17,992 bases of DNA, taken from NCBI GenBank assembly GCA_045534095.1, contig JAZSJA010000017.1:1-17992 (forward strand), in the 5' to 3' direction. The position numbers were made by a program, and so were the translations under genes. Of the stretch, positions 15,083-17,992 are shown piece after piece. The stretch is from UMGS1279 sp045534095. Its GTDB lineage: Bacteria > Bacillota > Clostridia > Oscillospirales > Acutalibacteraceae. Numbering within the stretch: the first letter of the stretch is position 1; every line of letters starts with the position of its first letter. The notes under the pieces were generated by a model. The model had not been told where the DNA came from. It was given only the letters and a program-made list of their open reading frames with translations, and ran no database searches.

Positions 15083-15676
15083 TTATTTATTTAACCTTTC
15101 TCCAACCGCTCCACCGGGATGGATTAAGGCAAATTGCTCATTTTGATAATCGGTTTCCTCAATTAGTGCCGTTTGTAATGCATGGAAAATCATACAAAGA
15201 GCGGTTGATGAGGTAGTGCCTTGGGCGTTGTATTTATCGGTTTCACGATTTACAAACTGCTTTAGCACCACGTCTGCACCCTCAGCAAGGGGAGATTCTA
15301 AATTTTCAGTTATGGTTATAACCTTTACACCCTTTTGTTTGCAAATATTAAGTATTGGCAAAAGCTCTGAGGTTTTTCCGCCGCGAGAGGCAAAAACCAT
15401 AACGTCACCCTTTTGCAAAAATCCCATACCGCCGTGAACCGCTTCGGCAGGGGAAATAAATTTTGCCGGTCTTTCAATACAGCACATTAAATGTGCAAAG
15501 TGTTGACAAAGTATTCCACTATGACCGCAACCCGATGCACCTATACGCTGGGCATTTTTTAAAAGTTCAACGGCTTTTGAATAAGCGTCCTCATCAAAAT
15601 AGTTCTGCATTTCTTTAATGCATTCATATTCAATTTTAAAGGCTTGTTTAGCCTGTTTAATCGCTTCGTTTTTCAT
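15083..15676 (-). CDS. SIS-domain phosphosugar isomerase (KdsD/GutQ-like)
   Basis: A 197-residue single SIS domain, without the CBS pair found in full-length KdsD/GutQ. Motifs: GASGCGHSG (47-53 area), ISPAEAVHGGMGFLQKGDVMVFASRGGKTSEL, NAQGTTSSTA, and the terminal HPGGAVGERL (H186), which matches the HPGG-LG signature of D-arabinose-5-phosphate isomerases. The likely reaction is ketose-5-phosphate to aldose-5-phosphate isomerisation, e.g. D-ribulose-5-P to D-arabinose-5-P. Lipopolysaccharide synthesis is unlikely in a Firmicute, so a catabolic role is inferred. It is the first gene of the six-gene operon, with promoter 15731-15759 and a weak ribosome site (AGGGGCG). Confidence 0.8.
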   Translation of the reverse strand: MKNEAIKQAKQAFKIEYECIKEMQNYFDEDAYSKAVELLKNAQRIGASGCGHSGILCQHFAHLMCCIERPAKFISPAEAVHGGMGFLQKGDVMVFASRGGKTSELLPILNICKQKGVKVITITENLESPLAEGADVVLKQFVNRETDKYNAQGTTSSTALCMIFHALQTALIEETDYQNEQFALIHPGGAVGERLNK

Positions 15677-15730
15677 GCTTTCGCCCCTAACATAAACATA
15701 GCATAATCACTTCTAATTCTACAACATAAT

Positions 15731-15759
15731 ATTTTACTATACTCTACTATAAAAGTCAA
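15731..15759 (-). promoter_or_regulatory. Sigma-A promoter of the six-gene sugar operon
   Basis: On the minus strand TTGACT (15754-15759), 17 nt, TAAAAT (15731-15736). Start near 15724, leader about 48 nt. It lies in the 95-nt gap after the ceramidase-like gene, where I see no terminator, so readthrough from upstream is also likely. Confidence 0.75.
15735..15751. promoter_or_regulatory. Direct repeat TACTATA-CTC-TACTATA in the promoter spacer
   Basis: Two identical 7-mers with 10-bp periodicity (15735-15741, 15745-15751) fill the spacer between -35 and -10. A protein bound here would block polymerase, so it is a candidate repressor site. No regulator gene is adjacent. Confidence 0.35.
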
Positions 15760-15771
15760 TCAAAAGCAAAG

Positions 15772-17277
15772 TTATTCAAACATTTTATTGATTTCGTGAA
15801 GGGCGTGACGGGTGTACATATCACCACCAACGTGACCAACCTTACCGCTTGAAATGTAGGCACTGTAGTGACCTGCTTTTTCAGCCTTTTGGGTGGGGAG
15901 ATAGCCAAACCAACCGTTTGTAAGCTGAAGAATAAAGGTTTGTGACGCCTTGCTTCTGGCCTTAATTATATTACCGTAATCAAGGAAAAGCTCAAAGGGG
16001 TTGGTGGTAAACGCAACGTCACCAAAACGAACTATATGCGATTCCATAGTAATAACGTTTGTTTCTTCTTGAACACGATAGCGTAAAATCGTACCTAAAT
16101 GAATATAAAGATTAGCGCTATCTTCATAAGTAAATCTGCCCTTGTGCTTGTTTTTTGCAACGTAAAGCTCAATTTCACGAATAGCGTTTTCGTATTCGGT
16201 AGTGGTGGCTCTTCTAAGGGGGAGGTCAAGATCAACAACCTTGTGCCTAAATATAGCCTCATCTTTAAGGTTAGTAACATCAATTTCCTCGTAAACCGAA
16301 ACAATTTCATTAGCAACACGCTTACCGACACGATTACAACCCGAAATATCATACATAGAGGGGTCTGCCTTTTTGTTACTGGGATGAGGTCTTTTAACCT
16401 GAGGATCATCAATGGGCGTTTCGGGATCTACCCAACGAACCAAATCGCGTGGACATTGGTCGCCTGCGGCGCCACAAAGCCCTAAAACATATACATTTTC
16501 GCCAAGTTTTTCACGAATAATAGCCTTTGCTCTGCCCCAATAATCGGCAGAGATAAAACTTCGTTGCTCTAAAATCTGTGCAGGACAAGCAATATTCGCT
16601 ACAACTCCTGTGAGATTTTTATCCTTATCAAAGGTGTAAATAAGCTCAATACCCGAATCATTTCCGCCTTCCATACATTCAAAGGTGGCGGTGTTTGTGT
16701 CACCCCACATTTTTGAGGTACCATCAATATAATGTACACGACGGCACATACCAACGGCGGCTCTGCCAAATTCGTTGGTGTAATATGCTTCCGCTCTGTT
16801 TTCCCAAGCACGTTTAGCGGCGAGCGCGATTTGACTTGATACAAACTCTGTAGCCTCATCAGCCGATATTACAGAATCATCAATATCTATATTATCTATG
16901 TATTGATTTTCTTCGGGCACAAACTCGTTAAGTATGGTTTTTGTGTCAGAAAATATTGCACCACCATTTGCTCTTGGGTCGTTAAGAGTGTGAGAGGTAT
17001 GGGTGTGGGTTGCCGACATAATTATGTTACGGGGATCAACCTCTGAGCATATTGCGGCAAACTTTTCTCTTGCCATATCCATAAGAAAGGGCTGAATTGA
17101 AGCAAGGTCGCAGGATACCATAATCATATTTTGACCGTCGGCTTCAATTGCCATAGCCGTGGCGGTGATTTCAGATTCTACGTATTCAGAGACTCTTAAA
17201 AAAAACTGTCCGGCAAGAGCAATCTTTTTATCAGGAACTAAGGTTTCCTCTGCCCAACCTATAAAAATTTTACTCAC
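15772..17277 (-). CDS. Neutral/alkaline ceramidase-like hydrolase, intracellular
   Basis: I place the start at GTG 17277 (501 residues, SKIFIGWAEETL). GGGAG at 17287-17291 is 9 nt from it but directly abuts the ATG at 17286. The protein matches the N-terminal catalytic domain of neutral ceramidases: zinc-type SATHTHTSHT (H91, H93), ACPAQILEQRSFISADYWG as in the SSDFPG region, and GLCGAAGDQCPRD, aligning with the GDVSPN active-site loop. Other family features are absent: there is no signal peptide, and the length is well below secreted ceramidases (about 640-780) because the C-terminal immunoglobulin-like domain is missing. It therefore acts in the cytosol, possibly as an amidase or esterase that releases a sugar or acid for the downstream operon. 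The substrate is unknown, and ceramide is unlikely. Confidence 0.78.
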   Translation of the reverse strand: MSKIFIGWAEETLVPDKKIALAGQFFLRVSEYVESEITATAMAIEADGQNMIMVSCDLASIQPFLMDMAREKFAAICSEVDPRNIIMSATHTHTSHTLNDPRANGGAIFSDTKTILNEFVPEENQYIDNIDIDDSVISADEATEFVSSQIALAAKRAWENRAEAYYTNEFGRAAVGMCRRVHYIDGTSKMWGDTNTATFECMEGGNDSGIELIYTFDKDKNLTGVVANIACPAQILEQRSFISADYWGRAKAIIREKLGENVYVLGLCGAAGDQCPRDLVRWVDPETPIDDPQVKRPHPSNKKADPSMYDISGCNRVGKRVANEIVSVYEEIDVTNLKDEAIFRHKVVDLDLPLRRATTTEYENAIREIELYVAKNKHKGRFTYEDSANLYIHLGTILRYRVQEETNVITMESHIVRFGDVAFTTNPFELFLDYGNIIKARSKASQTFILQLTNGWFGYLPTQKAEKAGHYSAYISSGKVGHVGGDMYTRHALHEINKMFE

Positions 17278-17324
17278 AAAAAACATCTCCCATATAAAAT
17301 ATTTTATTAAACACTTTAATTTTT

Positions 17325-17353
17325 AGTATAACAAAAAAATCAATATCTGTCAA
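17325..17353 (-). promoter_or_regulatory. Sigma-A promoter of the ceramidase-like gene
   Basis: On the minus strand TTGACA (17348-17353), 17 nt, TATACT (17325-17330). Start near 17318, about 41 nt before the GTG start. The quality of this promoter supports independent expression. Confidence 0.85.
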
Positions 17354-17503
17354 ACTTTTTCAGAGTGTTTTCTGCTAATTTTTTCGCAAATTTTACAAAA
17401 GAATTCACTCACCTTTATTGGTCCCCTGATTTCCGCTCATTCTACCTTGATTTTCGTGCCACTATACTCAAAAATTTTGTGTTACTATCACCAAAAATAA
17501 GCC

Positions 17504-17532
17504 TTGACAAACCTCCACTTAACCATTATAAT
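17504..17532 (+). promoter_or_regulatory. Perfect consensus sigma-A promoter, reading to tRNA-Ser
   Basis: TTGACA (17504-17509), 17 nt, TATAAT (17527-17532). Start would be near 17539, 240 nt upstream of the intact tRNA, so its transcript crosses the disrupted duplicate first. The stretch 17354-17503 between it and the divergent promoter holds no gene or structure I can support. Confidence 0.85.
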
Positions 17533-17543
17533 TATAAGGTCTT

Positions 17544-17736
17544 AAATTAAATAGTTCGTTATGCTCTTAATTGAGTTTAACATATATAAAAGACGTATCG
17601 AAGTGGGGACGTTTGCGAGCACTGCCAGTGGCAGATGAAGCGAGCAATAAGGAGTGGCCGCGGTCGAAATTTTGCACGGCAGTGTTAAAAATTTCGGGCA
17701 CCGCAACAGGACATAACGGGGCGCCCCGTTCGATAA
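17544..17736 (+). repeat. Disrupted duplicate of the tRNA-Ser leader and 5' end
   Basis: Positions 17544-17606 repeat 17737-17798 almost exactly (AAATTAAATAGTTCG through GACGTATCGAAGTGG), about 193 bp apart, with one substitution and one extra A plus changed first tRNA bases. Copy 1 follows tRNA-Ser as far as the D-loop, is interrupted by about 105 bp, resumes with CATAACGGGGC, then departs into GCCCCGTTCG. No anticodon arm or T-arm remains, so it cannot be a tRNA. The interrupting segment is more GC-rich than its surroundings. Confidence 0.75.
17607..17729 (+). other. Structured GC-rich insert in the tRNA duplicate
   Basis: Contains three palindromes: CTGCCA-G-TGGCAG (17622-17634); CGAAATTTT (17665-17673) with AAAATTTCG (17688-17696); and the perfect ACGGGGCGCCCCGT (17716-17729). 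CACTGCC near 17621 could also pair with GGCAGTG near 17678-17684, closing the whole centre. It looks like a folded non-coding element or a small mobile repeat. No convincing gene is present. Confidence 0.5.
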
Positions 17737-17780
17737 AAATTAAATAGTTCGTTATGCTCTAAATTGAGTTTAACATATAT

Positions 17781-17869
17781 GGAGACGTATCGAAGTGGTC
17801 ATAACGGGGCTGACTCGAAATCAGTTAGGGAGCAATCCCCCGCGAGTTCGAATCTCGCCGTCTCCGCCA
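17781..17869 (+). tRNA. tRNA-Ser (anticodon CGA)
   Basis: 89 nt including encoded CCA. Acceptor stem GGAGACG/CGTCTCC, discriminator G, anticodon arm GCTGA-CTCGAAA-TCAGT with anticodon CGA (reads UCG), a long variable arm GGGA-GCAA-TCCC typical of class II serine tRNAs, and T-arm GCGAG-TTCGAAT-CTCGC. All stems pair. Transcription is probably from 17504-17532, ending at the hairpin directly after CCA. Confidence 0.95.
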
Positions 17870-17912
17870 AAAAAGAAGTAACTTTTGTCTACCAAAAGTT
17901 ACTTCTTTTTTT
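17870..17912 (+). terminator. Intrinsic terminator of tRNA-Ser
   Basis: AAAAAGAAGTAACTTTTG pairs perfectly with CAAAAGTTACTTCTTTTT around the loop TCTAC, ending in a run of T. The A-run at its 5' side begins right after the encoded CCA. By symmetry it also works on the minus strand. Confidence 0.92.
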
Positions 17913-17992
17913 ATCCAAGCCGCAGGCTTGGCATATCATCACGACGCAGTCGTGTATATCATCAGCCCCTTTGGGGCTGTATCTCATCACGC
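17913..17992. repeat. Array of mini-hairpins with a constant linker
   Basis: Three short hairpins in series: CCAAGCC-GCA-GGCTTGG (17915-17931), ACGAC-GCA-GTCGT (17941-17953), AGCCCC-TTT-GGGGCT (17964-17978), each with a 3-nt loop. The linkers are nearly constant: CATATCATC, GTATATCATC, GTATCTCATC. A fourth unit begins ACGC at the window edge. Stem sequences differ but pair perfectly; the period is 23-25 bp. No protein is encoded. Confidence 0.8.

Noticed and set aside
15083..15676. Lipopolysaccharide KDO pathway role for the KdsD-like protein
   Set aside because: Sporulating Firmicute context, no CBS domains and no other KDO genes; catabolic context fits better.
17365..17550. Plus-strand open frame of about 61 codons
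   Set aside because: No ribosome site, AT-driven composition, overlaps the consensus tRNA promoter, no recognisable motif.
17633..17686. 17-codon open frame (MKRAIRSGRGRNFARQ) inside the tRNA insert
   Set aside because: No ribosome site, and other frames are equally open; sequence is dominated by palindromes.
17588..17736. Second tRNA gene
   Set aside because: Only the acceptor 5' strand and part of the D-arm are present; no anticodon arm, T-arm or CCA.
17913..17992. CRISPR array or multiple intrinsic terminators
   Set aside because: Constant part is only 9-10 nt and variable parts are palindromic; no T-runs follow the hairpins.

Overview
The window looks like chromosomal DNA from a low-GC, spore-forming clostridial Firmicute, most likely an anaerobic plant-fibre degrader of the gut/rumen Oscillospiraceae type. 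The reasons are the 3' end of spoIIID, a dockerin-bearing secreted carbohydrate esterase, strong AGGAGG ribosome sites, textbook sigma-A promoters and high AT content. The taxonomic placement is an inference.

Layout. (1) 1-350: end of spoIIID (+) and two hairpins. (2) 349-5263 (-): two secreted proteins, a triple carbohydrate-binding-module protein and a dockerin-bearing SGNH esterase. They are divergent from an AraC-family regulator (5496-6275, +); the shared intergenic region holds a 21-bp-spaced direct repeat that looks like the regulator's operator. (3) 6276-7487: a hairpin, a consensus extended -10 promoter and two overlapping small genes of unknown function. (4) 7538-8516 (-): rplM-rpsI with promoter and shared terminator. 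(5) 8638-10256: cca, whose 3' end is repeated 2.5 times in tandem, then a strong bidirectional terminator. (6) 10278-17353 (-): a carbohydrate catabolic locus. A ceramidase-like amidohydrolase has its own promoter; a second promoter drives a six-gene run with 4-nt overlaps or short gaps: KdsD-like SIS isomerase, oversized UPF0047/YjbQ protein, archaeal-type triosephosphate isomerase homologue, FGGY kinase, FucI-like isomerase and FSA-type aldolase. (7) 17504-17992: a perfect consensus promoter, a disrupted duplicate of a tRNA-Ser 5' half, intact tRNA-Ser(CGA), a terminator, and the start of an array of mini-hairpins joined by a constant linker.

How the genes work together. The dockerin enzyme and CBM protein probably deacetylate and bind plant polysaccharide outside the cell under AraC control. 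The region 10278-17277 forms a coherent intracellular route: aldose-ketose isomerisation, phosphorylation, cofactor-free aldol cleavage, and phosphosugar isomerisation. I cannot match its full gene set to a pathway I know. It is the best candidate for an undescribed system here; the non-coding structures around the tRNA are the second.
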